NCBI RefSeq assembly: GCF_036226445.1
Contig: NZ_CP108474.1
Location: 7,378,001-7,442,000 of the forward strand
Source of the DNA: Streptomyces sp. NBC_01255
GTDB lineage: Bacteria; Actinomycetota; Actinomycetes; Streptomycetales; Streptomycetaceae
DNA: 64,000 nucleotides
Direction: 5' to 3'
The translations under genes were made by a program, and so were the position numbers. Below are positions 18,258-27,196 of this stretch, piece by piece. The notes beneath the pieces were generated by a model. The model was not told the DNA's origin. It did not search any database and saw only the letters and a list, made by a program, of their open reading frames with translations. Numbering within the stretch: position 1 is the first letter of the stretch; every line of letters starts with the position of its first letter.

Positions 18258-18878
18258 ATGGTCGCTTCCTCCGCTGCATCAACCGAGCCTTCGGGACGGG
18301 ACGTCGAGCTCGACACCGCCGCCTTGCGCGTACTCGCTCACCCGTTGCGCGTGAACGTGCTCACCCTGCTGCGTGAGCGTGGTCCGTCCACCGCCACCCG
18401 GGTCGCCGACGAACTCGGCATCAACCCCGGCGCGGCCAGCTACCACCTGCGTCGCCTCGCGTCGGGCGGACTCATCGTGGAGGAGCCGGACCGTGGCACC
18501 GGGCGGGAGCGGTGGTGGAAGTCCGCCCACCGCCAGTCGATCCACGACCCCGCCGCCGCTCCTGCGGAGCAGCGCGAGGCCGGACGCGCCTACACGCACG
18601 CAGTGGCCCTCGCCGCTGCGGATCGCCTGCGCAGGGCCGCGCACGAGGTACCGCTACTCCCTCAGGAGTGGCTCGACGTCGCTGCGTTCAGCGACTTTCT
18701 TCTGTACCTGACCCCGGGCGAGGTGGAGCGGATGCGGGGCGAGATCTTCCAGGTGATCTCCCGCTATCGACACGAAGAGAGCGAGGCGACCGAGGGGGCC
18801 ACGCCGGTGACGCTGCACGTACAGGCATTTCCGGTACCTGGTACGGCTCGGGCCCTGCCGTCGGCCGGTGACGTGTGA
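18258..18878 (+). CDS. ArsR-type winged-helix regulator
   Basis: A 206-residue regulator. LRVLAHPLRVNVLTLLRERGPSTATRVADELGINPGAASYHLRRL spans about residues 22-66 and is a typical ArsR winged helix. The GRERWWKSA wing follows and then a helical C-terminal half. No CxC metal-binding pair in the recognition helix is seen, so metal sensing is unlikely. The start is the ATG before VASSAAS; longer frames upstream would run through the promoter. It overlaps the MFS gene start by 4 bp (GTGA), so it most likely represses this exporter. Codon usage here looks slightly less GC-biased than in neighbours. Confidence 0.85.
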   Translation: MVASSAASTEPSGRDVELDTAALRVLAHPLRVNVLTLLRERGPSTATRVADELGINPGAASYHLRRLASGGLIVEEPDRGTGRERWWKSAHRQSIHDPAAAPAEQREAGRAYTHAVALAAADRLRRAAHEVPLLPQEWLDVAAFSDFLLYLTPGEVERMRGEIFQVISRYRHEESEATEGATPVTLHVQAFPVPGTARALPSAGDV

Positions 18879-20131
18879 ACGCGCACGGATTAGCCCCGTC
18901 GGCGCGGCCCGCTTACCGGGACGTCAACGTTCTGCGCTGGCTCACCGCGTACACCGCTTCGGTCACCGGCGACATCGTGTACTTCCTCGCCCTGTCCTGG
19001 GCCGCCACGCGCGCCGGCGGGCCGTCGCAGGTGGGCCTGGTGGTCGCGGCCGGAGCTCTTCCCCGTGCGGTGCTGATGCTGGGCGGTGGCGTGGTGGCCG
19101 ACCGGTTCGGGCCGCGCCGGGTCGCCGTCGTCAGCGATGCCGTGCGCTGCGCGGTCGTCCTCGCCGCTGCCGTGGCCATGCTGGCGTCGTCCCCGAGCGT
19201 GTGGCTGCTGGTCTCGGTCGCGTTGATCTTCGGAGTGGTCGACGCGGTCTTCATGCCGGCGGTGGGCGCGCTCCCGCCGCGTCTCACTGCACCCGAGCAG
19301 CTTGCCCGGGTCCAGGGGATGCGCGGATTGTCCCTCCGGCTGAGCAACGCCGTCGGCCCCCTCCTGGCGGGAACCGTCCTGGTGATCGGCGGTGCGGGCG
19401 GCGCGTTCGCAGCCGCAGGAGTTCTCTTCGCTCTCTCGCTCGCCACCCTGCTCACCGTGCGGATCACACCCTCGGCAGAGGCATCCCGGCGAGCCTCCGC
19501 CTGGCGCGAGCTGGGTGACGGTCTGCGTTACGTCCGCCGGCACCGGATGCTCGCCCCGCTGGTCACGGTGATCGGGCTGAGCGAGATGTGTTTCAGCGGT
19601 CCTGTCGCCACCGGCCTGGTACTCCTGGCCGACGAACGCGGCTGGGGCGCCTCGGGCATGGGGTGGATCGCGAGCGCGTTCAGCGTCGGAGCCGCGGCTT
19701 CGGCGTTGCTGCTCACCGTCTCGACCCGGATACCGCGCGCCGGGCTCACCATGTGCGGCGCGCTGCTCGCCACCGCCGTCGGAGCGGTCGCCCTGGGACA
19801 GGCGCCCACCCTTCCCGTCGCCGTCATGTTCGGTGCTGTGATCGGGCTGACCAGCGGGTTCACGACTACCGTGACCGGAGCCCTGGTCCAGACGGAGACG
19901 GACCCCCGCTACCTCGGACGGGTCACGTCGGTCACCACTCTGTGCACGCTGGGCCTCGCTCCCGTGCTCTTCCCGGCCGTCGGCATCACGGTAGCCCTGT
20001 GGGGAGCGGACATGTTCTTCCTCGGATGCGGCGCGATCTGTCTGCTGGCAGCAGCACTCGGCCTCTCGGTCCCCGTGCTTCGACGCGCCGAACTCCACCC
20101 GCCCGGTTCCGCATCGTCAGGCGCTCGGTGA
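18875..20131 (+). CDS. MFS transporter
   Basis: A 418-residue major facilitator with about 12 hydrophobic segments. GGGVVADRFGPRRVAVVSD (about 68-86) is the A-like motif between helices 2 and 3. It resembles the MFS_3/enterobactin-exporter-like group found with ArsR regulators, where efflux of drugs or macrolide-like compounds is common; the substrate is not predictable. The GTG start overlaps the ArsR stop, so translation should be coupled. It converges on the XRE gene with only 15 bp between the stops. Confidence 0.88.
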   Translation: MNAHGLAPSARPAYRDVNVLRWLTAYTASVTGDIVYFLALSWAATRAGGPSQVGLVVAAGALPRAVLMLGGGVVADRFGPRRVAVVSDAVRCAVVLAAAVAMLASSPSVWLLVSVALIFGVVDAVFMPAVGALPPRLTAPEQLARVQGMRGLSLRLSNAVGPLLAGTVLVIGGAGGAFAAAGVLFALSLATLLTVRITPSAEASRRASAWRELGDGLRYVRRHRMLAPLVTVIGLSEMCFSGPVATGLVLLADERGWGASGMGWIASAFSVGAAASALLLTVSTRIPRAGLTMCGALLATAVGAVALGQAPTLPVAVMFGAVIGLTSGFTTTVTGALVQTETDPRYLGRVTSVTTLCTLGLAPVLFPAVGITVALWGADMFFLGCGAICLLAAALGLSVPVLRRAELHPPGSASSGAR

Positions 20132-20146
20132 CGGGCCTGGACCGGC

Positions 20147-20992
20147 TCACGTGATCTGGGCGGCCAGCAGTTGCAGTGCGTCGGCCGAGGCGGTGTCGTT
20201 GGGGGTGTAGACCTCCAGCCGGTGGTCGGGACTCTCGGGCTGGAGCCACACCTGGTAGTCGACGTCGACCCCGCCGACGGTCGGGTGCCGCAGGCGCATC
20301 GTGCCCACGGTGCAGTCCGCGACGTCGCCCTTGGCCCACAGCCGGGTGAAGACCTGGCTCCGCATGGCGAGTTCGCCGATCAGCTCGGCCAGACGCGCGT
20401 CCGTGGGATACCGGCCCGCGGTGAGCCGCAGGTACGCGACGTGGATCCGGGCCAGCTCGTCCCAGTTCCCGTGCAGGTCCCGGGTGAGGGAGTCGAGGAA
20501 GAACATCCTCGGTATGGACGGCCGCCGCGCGGGATCGTGGGGCGCCTCGAAGTCGACGTGCTCCGCGACGAGGGCATGCCCCGTGCGGTTCCAGGCCAGT
20601 ACGTCGCCGCGCCGGCCGAGTACCACGGCCGGCGTGCTCTCTCCCAGGGACGCCAGGAGCGCCAGCACCCGTTGGTGCGGCTTCTCCGGGCGGGGCCGGA
20701 CGAGGTGTGGCGTGGTGGGCTGACGGGCCAGGTTGTGCAGGTGGGTCCTCTCGGCCGTATCGAGCCGGAGCACGCCCGCCAGCGCGTCGAGGACCTGCTG
20801 GGAGGCCGTACCGGGCTGCCCCTGCTCCAGCCGCGTGTAGTAGCCGGCGCTCACCCCGGCGAGCTGGGCGAGCTCCTCGCGGCGCAGGCCCGGGACACGG
20901 CGGGCGGTGCCGTACGCGCGGAGTCCGACGTCGGCAGGCGTGACCCGGTCGCGGCGGGTCTTGAGATAGGCGCCGAGGCTCTCCAGTTCCAT
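20147..20992 (-). CDS. XRE-family regulator with MmyB-like ligand domain
   Basis: A 281-residue regulator. The N-terminal HTH (VPGLRREELAQLAGVSAGYYTRLEQGQ, about 34-60) and the following PTTPHL...VLGRRGDVLAWN segment are typical of the HTH_31/MmyB-like (MltR-type ligand-binding) regulators that abound in Streptomyces. The ATG giving MELESLGAYLKTRRD is chosen; upstream in-frame ATGs lie inside the operator region. It is divergent from a DHA2-type MFS exporter, and such regulators usually control the divergent gene. A direct repeat between the two starts is a candidate binding site. Confidence 0.88.
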   Translation of the reverse strand: MELESLGAYLKTRRDRVTPADVGLRAYGTARRVPGLRREELAQLAGVSAGYYTRLEQGQPGTASQQVLDALAGVLRLDTAERTHLHNLARQPTTPHLVRPRPEKPHQRVLALLASLGESTPAVVLGRRGDVLAWNRTGHALVAEHVDFEAPHDPARRPSIPRMFFLDSLTRDLHGNWDELARIHVAYLRLTAGRYPTDARLAELIGELAMRSQVFTRLWAKGDVADCTVGTMRLRHPTVGGVDVDYQVWLQPESPDHRLEVYTPNDTASADALQLLAAQIT

Positions 20993-21022
20993 GGCCTCGA
21001 GCGTAGGCGGCATGGTCCGTGC

Positions 21023-21049
21023 GTGGGTGTACCTGTCGGGTGTACCCAC
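21023..21049. promoter_or_regulatory. Candidate operator between XRE gene and MFS gene
   Basis: GGTGTACC occurs twice (21026-21033 and 21039-21046) separated by 5 bp, and the whole is bracketed by GTG and CAC to give a quasi-palindrome of 27 bp. It lies 30 bp upstream of the XRE start and 46 bp upstream of the MFS start, well placed to control both. Confidence 0.45.
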
Positions 21050-21095
21050 GACGCGGGGATGGTTGCCGGGCGGAGGGTGGCCCACCGTCGGACGC

Positions 21096-22625
21096 ATGAA
21101 TGCCCAGCGGAATCCCCCGTGCAATACGCAGCGGAACGTGCGGCCGAACTCACGGCTGCACGCACAGCCCCTTTCCCCCTCACCCGGTCCGCGAGCGTGG
21201 CTCGGCCTGCTCGTCGTCCTCGGTCCGGTCCTCCTCGTCGCGATGGACGGCTCGGTCCTGTTCCTCGCGATGCCCTCGGTCTCCGAAGCGCTGTCGCCGA
21301 CCGCCGGCCAGACGTTGTGGATCCTGGACGTCTACGGATTCGCCGTCGGCTCCCTGCTCATCGCGTTCGGGAACATCGGCGACCGGTACGGGCGCCTGAG
21401 GCTTCTGATGACCGGAGCGGCGGTGTTCGGCGCGGCGTCCGCGGGAGCGGCGTTCGCCCCCGGGCCGGAGCTGCTGATCGCCTTCCGGGCGCTGATGGGG
21501 GTGGCCGGTGCCACGCTGCTGCCGTCGGCGCTCGCGGTCCTGGGTGAACTCTTCCCCGACCCGCGCCGACGGGCGCAGGCGATCGGCGTCTTCGCGGCCA
21601 CCTTCGCCGCCGGTTTCGCGATCGGCCCGGTCGTCGGCGGACGACTGCTGAGCAGCTTCTGGTGGGGGTCGGTCTTCCTGATCAACCTCCCCGTCGTCGT
21701 CCTCTTCCTGGCGCTGGCCCCGGCCCTGCTCCGCGAGGTACGCGCCACCGGGAGCGGTCGCGTCGACGTCGTGGGTGTTCCGCTCTCCGCCGTGGGCATC
21801 CTGCTGACCGTCTACGCGATCAAGTCCGCCGCCGCGGAAGGGCCGGCGGCGATCCCGGTGGTCGCGGGGGCGGCCGGCGTCGTCACCCTGGGGTGGTTCG
21901 TCCGGCGGCAACTGCGCCTCGAACACCCGCTGATCGACTTCCGCCTCTTCCACGACCGGGTGTTCACAATCGCGGCCGTGACCGGTTTTCTGCCGCTGGC
22001 CGCGTGGTCGGCGGTGGCCTACCTCGGCGGCATCTACCTCCAGTCCGTCCTGGGACTGACCGTCCTCGACGCGGCCCTCGTCGCGCTCCCCGGCGCCGCC
22101 GTCCTCACCGTCACCTGCGTCGTGACCCCGGCGATCGCCGCCCGCATCGGCACCCGGGCCGCGCTCGTCACCTGCCACTTCCTCGTCGCCGCGGGCCTGT
22201 TCCTGCTGCCGGCGACCGGCGTCTCCGGCGGCATCGGCTGGTACGTCGCCTCCACCGTCGTCGCCGGCGTCGGTTACGGGATCTCCTTCAGCGTCGTCGC
22301 CGACACGGCCGTCGCCGCCGTCCCCGCGGAACGCGCCGGGGCCGCGGCGGCGATCGCCGAGACCGGCAACGAGCTCGGCAACGCCCTCGGCATCGCGCTG
22401 CTCGGCTCGCTGGCCGCCCTTGTCTTCCGGCTCCAGGGACCCGATCTCGCCGGCACCCTCGACGAGACACTCCGGATCCCCGGCCTCGTACCCGCCGTGG
22501 CCGAGGACGCGAAGTCGGCCTTCGTCACCGGCCTGCACACCGCCGCCGCTGTCGCGGCCGTCCTCCACGCCGCACTCGGCGTCATCTCCCTCCGCCACCT
22601 GCCGAAGGCAGCGGACAGGCCCTAG
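21096..22625 (+). CDS. MFS transporter, DHA2 (QacA/SmvA-like) group
   Basis: A 509-residue transporter with about 14 hydrophobic segments, as in the DHA2 drug:H+ antiporters. DGSVLFLAMPSV in helix 1 is the D1-like motif of this group, GNIGDRYGRLRLL near residue 90 is motif A, and FVLPNLPxx-type FLINLPVVVLFL follows. The ATG giving MNAQRNPP is used because frames further upstream run through the XRE operator. Substrate is unknown; quaternary amine or antibiotic efflux is typical. Its TAG stop interlocks with the stop of the flotillin gene (CTAG shared between strands). Confidence 0.88.
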   Translation: MNAQRNPPCNTQRNVRPNSRLHAQPLSPSPGPRAWLGLLVVLGPVLLVAMDGSVLFLAMPSVSEALSPTAGQTLWILDVYGFAVGSLLIAFGNIGDRYGRLRLLMTGAAVFGAASAGAAFAPGPELLIAFRALMGVAGATLLPSALAVLGELFPDPRRRAQAIGVFAATFAAGFAIGPVVGGRLLSSFWWGSVFLINLPVVVLFLALAPALLREVRATGSGRVDVVGVPLSAVGILLTVYAIKSAAAEGPAAIPVVAGAAGVVTLGWFVRRQLRLEHPLIDFRLFHDRVFTIAAVTGFLPLAAWSAVAYLGGIYLQSVLGLTVLDAALVALPGAAVLTVTCVVTPAIAARIGTRAALVTCHFLVAAGLFLLPATGVSGGIGWYVASTVVAGVGYGISFSVVADTAVAAVPAERAGAAAAIAETGNELGNALGIALLGSLAALVFRLQGPDLAGTLDETLRIPGLVPAVAEDAKSAFVTGLHTAAAVAAVLHAALGVISLRHLPKAADRP

Positions 22626-24061
22626 CCGGTGATCTCGATCGATCCGTCGTCGGACGGCACGGCCGGCGCCGGTACGGGCTGCGACGGTACGGGCTTCCGC
22701 TGGGTGAAGCCCTGGAGGAGCTGGGCGAGGTCGACTCCCGTGGTGGAGGAGAGGAGTTCCATGCCCTGGGCGACGTTGTCGGTGACCGTACGGGTCAGCT
22801 GGCTCGCCCCGTCCGTGGAGATGACGGTCAGCTTGTCGATGGCCGAGAGCGGCTCGGACGCCTTGGCGACGACCTGCGGCAGGACCTCGACGAGCATCTG
22901 GAGGACGGCGGCGTCGCCGTACCGGTCGAAGGCGTCGGCCTTCTTCTCCATGGCCTCGGCCTCGGCGGCGCCCCGCGCGGCGATGGCGGCGGCCTCGGCC
23001 TCGCCCTCGATGCGCACGGCGTCGGCGAGGGCCGCGCGGTGGGCCTTCTCGCCCTCACCGGTGAGCCTGGCCCGCTGGGCGTCCGCCTCGGCCTGCTTGA
23101 CCAGGCCGATACGACGCGCCTCGGCCTCCTGCTCGGCCTGGTAGCGGGCGGCGTCGGCGGGCTTGCGGACCTGGGTGTCGAGCTGCCGGTCGGTGAGCGC
23201 GGCCTGGCGTGCGGCGACCTTCTCCTGCTCGGCCAGGATGTCCTGCTGGCGGGCGGCGTCGGCGAGCGGGCCGGCCGCGTTGGCCTGGGCCGCGGCCTCG
23301 TCGGTCTGGGCCTTGATCTCGGCCTGCTTCAGGTAGAGGGTCCGCTGCGCGATCGCGATCTCCTCCTCCGCCTTCAGCCGGGCCTGTTCGGCGGCGCGGC
23401 GGGCCACGGCCTCGGCGATGTCCGCCTCCTGCTTGGCGCGGGCGGCCTCGGGGCGCCCGAGGTCCTCCAGGTAGGAGCCCTCGGTGGTGATGTCCTGGAT
23501 CTGGAAGGCGTCCAGGACAAGGCCCTGCCCGGACAGGCTGGCCTCGGCCTCCTCGGCGACCTGACCGGCGAAGGCGGCGCGGTCCCGGATGATGTCCTCG
23601 ACCGACATGCGGCCGACGATCGACCGCAGCGCGCCGGACAGCACTTCCTGCGTGAAGCCGACGATGCCGTCCTGCTGCATGAGGAACCGCTGCGCGGCCG
23701 CCCGGATCGAGTCCTCCGTGCCGCCGACCTTGACGATCGCGACGCCCTCCAGGTTGGCCTTCACCCCGCGCAGGGTGACCGCGCCGCGTACCGCGACGGG
23801 GATGTGCCGGCTCGACAGGTCGAGGGTGAACTTCTGCTGCACGAACGGCACGACGAACACGCCGCCGCCGACCACGACCTTCTGGCCGCTGTTGTCGGTG
23901 AACACCCGCCCGGTCGCGGGATCGGTCGCCTGCTTGCCGCGGCGGCCGGTGATGATGAACGCCTCGCTGGGCCCGGCGACCTTGTAGCGGGTGACGACGG
24001 CCAGGCCGAGGAGCACGACGAGGACGACGATGCCCACGACGGCGGCCAGGACAGGACTCAT
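22622..24061 (-). CDS. Flotillin-like SPFH domain protein
   Basis: A 479-residue flotillin/FloA-like protein. One N-terminal transmembrane segment (VLAAVVGIVVLVVLLGLAVVT) is followed by a SPFH/band-7 domain (about 30-200) and a long Ala/Glu-rich coiled coil with repeated EAxAIA and QAxAEA blocks (about 205-385). Flotillins organise membrane microdomains. The ribosome-binding site AAGGGGAA precedes the ATG. It lies 46 bp after an NfeD-like gene, the standard NfeD-flotillin pairing. The Pro-rich C-terminus is short. Confidence 0.92.
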   Translation of the reverse strand: MSPVLAAVVGIVVLVVLLGLAVVTRYKVAGPSEAFIITGRRGKQATDPATGRVFTDNSGQKVVVGGGVFVVPFVQQKFTLDLSSRHIPVAVRGAVTLRGVKANLEGVAIVKVGGTEDSIRAAAQRFLMQQDGIVGFTQEVLSGALRSIVGRMSVEDIIRDRAAFAGQVAEEAEASLSGQGLVLDAFQIQDITTEGSYLEDLGRPEAARAKQEADIAEAVARRAAEQARLKAEEEIAIAQRTLYLKQAEIKAQTDEAAAQANAAGPLADAARQQDILAEQEKVAARQAALTDRQLDTQVRKPADAARYQAEQEAEARRIGLVKQAEADAQRARLTGEGEKAHRAALADAVRIEGEAEAAAIAARGAAEAEAMEKKADAFDRYGDAAVLQMLVEVLPQVVAKASEPLSAIDKLTVISTDGASQLTRTVTDNVAQGMELLSSTTGVDLAQLLQGFTQRKPVPSQPVPAPAVPSDDGSIEITG

Positions 24062-24107
24062 GGTGAATTCCCCTTGGATGGAAGTGAGTGGGTGAGAGTG
24101 GGCCGGG

Positions 24108-24635
24108 TCAGCGTTCGACGGGGCGGACGGTCACCGACGTCGGCGACGGCACGGACTCCACCCACACCTCGGTGCCCCGCGCCACCGGCTCCGCGGCCTT
24201 CGCCGCGTACTTCACCGGCTGCCCGCCCAGATACAGCAGCACCTCGCCGTAGCCGTCGGCGGGAATGGCCGTGACCACCGCACCCGACGTACCCGTGAGG
24301 TCCTCGCCCCGCGGCGCGGGCGCCGCGCCGTCCCGGAGCAGCACCCGGCTGAACCGCCAGGTGAGCCAGGCCACGACGGCGCCCACGGCGATGCCCGTGA
24401 GGGTCGCGACCACGACCCCGGCCCCCGCGGCGCCCGTCGCGATGGCCCCGCTGAACCCGAGGGCCGACACGAAACCGGCGATCACCGGCAGCGAGAGAGC
24501 CCCGTCGAGTCCGCTGAGTCCGCCCCCGAATCCGCCGCCGATCGAGTCGAAGAACCCTTCGAGGATGCCGTCGAAGACCAGCGAGAGGGCCAGCAGGACG
24601 AGACCCGCACTGCCGAGACCCAGAAACCACCCCAT
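24108..24635 (-). CDS. NfeD/OB-fold membrane protein paired with flotillin
   Basis: A 175-residue membrane protein. Hydrophobic stretches near residues 2-20, 48-62 and 68-92 are followed by a soluble C-terminal domain of about 65 residues (TGTSGAVVTAIPADGYGEVLLYLGG), which reads as the OB-fold of NfeD-type proteins. NfeD partners interact with flotillins in membrane rafts. The start at 24635 gives MGWFLGLG and has GGGGTGG upstream; an alternative ATG lies at 24674. The gene is first in the pair with the flotillin gene. Confidence 0.75.
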   Translation of the reverse strand: MGWFLGLGSAGLVLLALSLVFDGILEGFFDSIGGGFGGGLSGLDGALSLPVIAGFVSALGFSGAIATGAAGAGVVVATLTGIAVGAVVAWLTWRFSRVLLRDGAAPAPRGEDLTGTSGAVVTAIPADGYGEVLLYLGGQPVKYAAKAAEPVARGTEVWVESVPSPTSVTVRPVER

Positions 24636-24706
24636 GCGCGCCACCCCGTTCCGGGCGACCCTTTCCGCCCCCATGAGGATGCTTCCACGGAACAGCACGG
24701 ATGGTC

Positions 24707-24725
24707 ATTGCCGTATCCCGGCAAT
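24707..24725. terminator. Short hairpin upstream of the NfeD gene
   Basis: ATTGCCG and CGGCAAT pair around TATCC. It lies between the stop of the PucR-like gene and the start of the NfeD-like gene, both leftward, and could end the former. No U-tract follows. Confidence 0.4.
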
Positions 24726-24771
24726 CTTTACGCGCTCTTGATGCCGTCAGGGGCGAGCCGGCGCTCCGGAT

Positions 24772-25833
24772 TCACAGCGGCTGGTCGGGCCAGCCGAGGA
24801 GCCGGGCCCCGACGACGGCCGTCTGGAGCGTGTAGCGCTGGACCGGATCGCCGGGATCCGAGCCCGTCAGCCGGTGGATGCGATCGAGGCGGTACGTCAT
24901 CGCCCGCACGCTGAGGCTGAGTCGGCGGGCCGCCTGCGCGGTGACGCAGCCGGTGTCGAAGTACGCGGTGAGGGTGTCGAGCAGGGGCCTCGGGCCCCCG
25001 CGCGCCTGCTGGAGCGGTCCGAGCACGGTGTGGACGAGATCGACCATCGCCTGCCGGTCGCGGGCCAGGACCGGGTAGACGAGGAGGTCCGCGGCGTGGA
25101 GCACCGGGTCGTCCAGGTCCATGCGGGCGGCGAGGTCGAGGGCGTTGAGCGCCTCTTCGTAGGAGTGGACGACACCGCCGGCGCCCGGGTGTGCGCGGCC
25201 GACCGCGACCTGGCCGCCGCCGGTCGCCGCGTACGCCTGCTTGGCGAAGTGGGCCAGCACCTCGGGCTCGTCCGCCGGCGCCAGGCAGATCAGCCGCCCG
25301 TCCTTGGTCGTGAGCAGGATCCGGCGGTCGCCGAAGCGGGCGAAGAGCGCGGACTCGACGGCCCGGATGACCGCGCAGCCGTCGTCGTACGGCTCCGGGC
25401 CCCGCGCCACGGCCACGGCATGGGCGTGGGACAGCAGCAGCCCGAAACGCACCGCACGCTCGGCGAGCCTCCCGAGGTCGCTGCGCCCGTAGAGCAGGTC
25501 GTCGACGAACTCCCGTCGTGCGGCCTCCTCCTGGCGGATCGCCAGCCGCTGCGCCCGCTCGTGTCCCTCGGCGAAGGCGTCGACGGCCTGCTCCACGGCG
25601 CTCAGGAGGTGCCCGACGGCGGAGTGCGGCACGTCGGGGAGGACCCGCTGCGCGGCCGACAGGTGGGCGCGGACGAGGGCCCGCAGGCCGATGCCGACCT
25701 CCGCGGCCCGCTCCCCCTGGGAGCGCAGGGTCTCGCGCTCGTCACGGGTGAGCCTGCGGCCCCCCGCGCACACGCCGGTCAGGATCTCGGCGTAACCCTC
25801 CAGGTACCCCTCGACCGGCTCCCTCTCCGTCAC
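24772..25833 (-). CDS. PucR/CdaR-type helix-turn-helix regulator
   Basis: A 353-residue regulator. A helical N-terminal part (about 1-165) precedes a GGDEF-like/central domain and a C-terminal PucR HTH, FDTGCVTAQAARRLSLSVRAMTYRLDRIHRLTG (about 300-332, given here only to mark the motif). Such proteins activate catabolic or stress genes. The GTG start is preferred because GGGAGGGG lies just upstream; longer in-frame extensions have no similarity. It is divergent from the DMT exporter with about 200 bp between. Confidence 0.85.
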   Translation of the reverse strand: MTEREPVEGYLEGYAEILTGVCAGGRRLTRDERETLRSQGERAAEVGIGLRALVRAHLSAAQRVLPDVPHSAVGHLLSAVEQAVDAFAEGHERAQRLAIRQEEAARREFVDDLLYGRSDLGRLAERAVRFGLLLSHAHAVAVARGPEPYDDGCAVIRAVESALFARFGDRRILLTTKDGRLICLAPADEPEVLAHFAKQAYAATGGGQVAVGRAHPGAGGVVHSYEEALNALDLAARMDLDDPVLHAADLLVYPVLARDRQAMVDLVHTVLGPLQQARGGPRPLLDTLTAYFDTGCVTAQAARRLSLSVRAMTYRLDRIHRLTGSDPGDPVQRYTLQTAVVGARLLGWPDQPL

Positions 25834-25999
25834 GGCCCCTCCCGCTCCCGACCTCCGCGCCTTGACGAGTTCCTGACGCGCGGAGACCAAGGGTGACACG
25901 CCGTTCGCCCGGACGAGGAACGGAAGAGGAGCCGAAGAGGAGCCGCAGGGGACCCACGGCGGCAGGAAGTGGTCCCCGATGACGCGGGGAGAGTGGACC

Positions 26000-26028
26000 T
26001 TAACCAGGACCGCGCCGCTTCCTAGCGT
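26000..26028 (+). promoter_or_regulatory. Leaderless promoter of the DMT exporter gene
   Basis: TTAACC (26000-26005) and TAGCGT (26023-26028) are separated by exactly 17 bp and the -10 hexamer ends 7 nt before the ATG. No ribosome-binding site fits in that gap, so a leaderless transcript is predicted. Confidence 0.6.
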
Positions 26029-26035
26029 CGAGACC

Positions 26036-27196
26036 ATGAACGCGAACTCCCTGCGCGGCGTCCTCCTCGTGACCCTCGCCTACGCCCTCGTGGGCGCCTC
26101 CTTCACCGCCAACAGCCTCCTCGGTGCCTATCCGTACGCGGGCGGGCAGGCCCTGCGGTACGCGGCGGCCTGTCTGCTCCTGCTCCCGCTGCTCGGCCGC
26201 GGCGGGCTCACCCCGCTCCGGACCCTGACGCTCCGTCACTGGCTGCGGCTCGCCGCGGTCGCGGCCGTCGGCATGGTCGGCTTCAACCTCGCGGTGCTCG
26301 CCGCCGAACGGACGGCCGAACCGGCCGTTCCCGGGGTGCTGGTCGGCTGCGCCCCGGTCGTCGTCGCCGTCCTCGTCCCGCTGACCGAGGGCCGCAGGCC
26401 CGCCCCCGCCGTCCTGTACGGGGCTCTGCTCGTCGCCGCCGGCGCCTTCACCGTGCAGGGCTGGGGGCGGACGGACCTGGCGGGGATCGGCTGGTCGGTG
26501 GCGGCGCTCGTGGGCGAGGTGGGGTTCACCGTGCTCGCCGTACCGGTGCTGCGCCTGCTCGGGCCGAAGCTGCTGACCGTCGCCGTGTGCGGGATCGGCG
26601 CGGTCGAGGCGACGCTCGTCGGCCTCGCCGTCGACGGGGCCGGCTTCGTCCGGATTCCGACGGCCGTGGAGACGGGCGCCCTGGTCTGGCAGGCGGCCCT
26701 GGCCACGGTCGTCGGGTTCGTCCTCTTCTACATGGGTGTCCAGCGGATCGGCATGGAGCGGGCCACCCTCTACACCGGGGCGATCCCGGTCGCCGCCGCG
26801 CTGAGTGCCGCCCTGGTCGCGGGCGCCGCCTTCGGGCTCCCGCAGGCGGCCGGCGGTCTCCTCGTGGGAGCCGGGGCCGCGCTGGGCACCGGCCTGTTCA
26901 GCCGGAGGAGGTCAGCGGCTGCCGTCCAGGATCACGCGGGCGACGAGAGCCGGGTCGTCGTGCATGGGCACGTGACCGCAGCCGGGCAGCCGCACGAGCC
27001 GGGAGCCGGGCAGGGCGTGCTTGGCGCGGACACCCTGGCGGCGCAGGAGCAGCCGGTCCCTGGTGCCCCAGGCGACGGTGACCGGGACGCCGGGCACGTC
27101 CCCGGGCATGGGGGCGTTCCGGCCGGCGGCCAGGGTCTGGTGGAAGCCGGAGGCCGCGCGCAGGGCGAGGGTCTCGGCGACGACCGCCTCGGGTGA
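26036..27196 (+). CDS. EamA/DMT-family transporter with antisense-encoded C-terminal tail
   Basis: An EamA-type drug/metabolite exporter. About ten hydrophobic helices fill residues 1-285, ending at GLLVGAGAALGTGLFSRRR, the normal end of a 290-300-residue DMT protein. The frame then continues for 94 more polar residues that are encoded exactly opposite the end of the converging alpha/beta hydrolase gene. The tail has no hydrophobic or recognisable content and is probably a read-through after loss of a stop codon. Substrate unknown (amino-acid or drug export is usual). The gene appears leaderless and is divergent from the PucR-like regulator. Confidence 0.8.
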   Translation: MNANSLRGVLLVTLAYALVGASFTANSLLGAYPYAGGQALRYAAACLLLLPLLGRGGLTPLRTLTLRHWLRLAAVAAVGMVGFNLAVLAAERTAEPAVPGVLVGCAPVVVAVLVPLTEGRRPAPAVLYGALLVAAGAFTVQGWGRTDLAGIGWSVAALVGEVGFTVLAVPVLRLLGPKLLTVAVCGIGAVEATLVGLAVDGAGFVRIPTAVETGALVWQAALATVVGFVLFYMGVQRIGMERATLYTGAIPVAAALSAALVAGAAFGLPQAAGGLLVGAGAALGTGLFSRRRSAAAVQDHAGDESRVVVHGHVTAAGQPHEPGAGQGVLGADTLAAQEQPVPGAPGDGDRDAGHVPGHGGVPAGGQGLVEAGGRAQGEGLGDDRLG

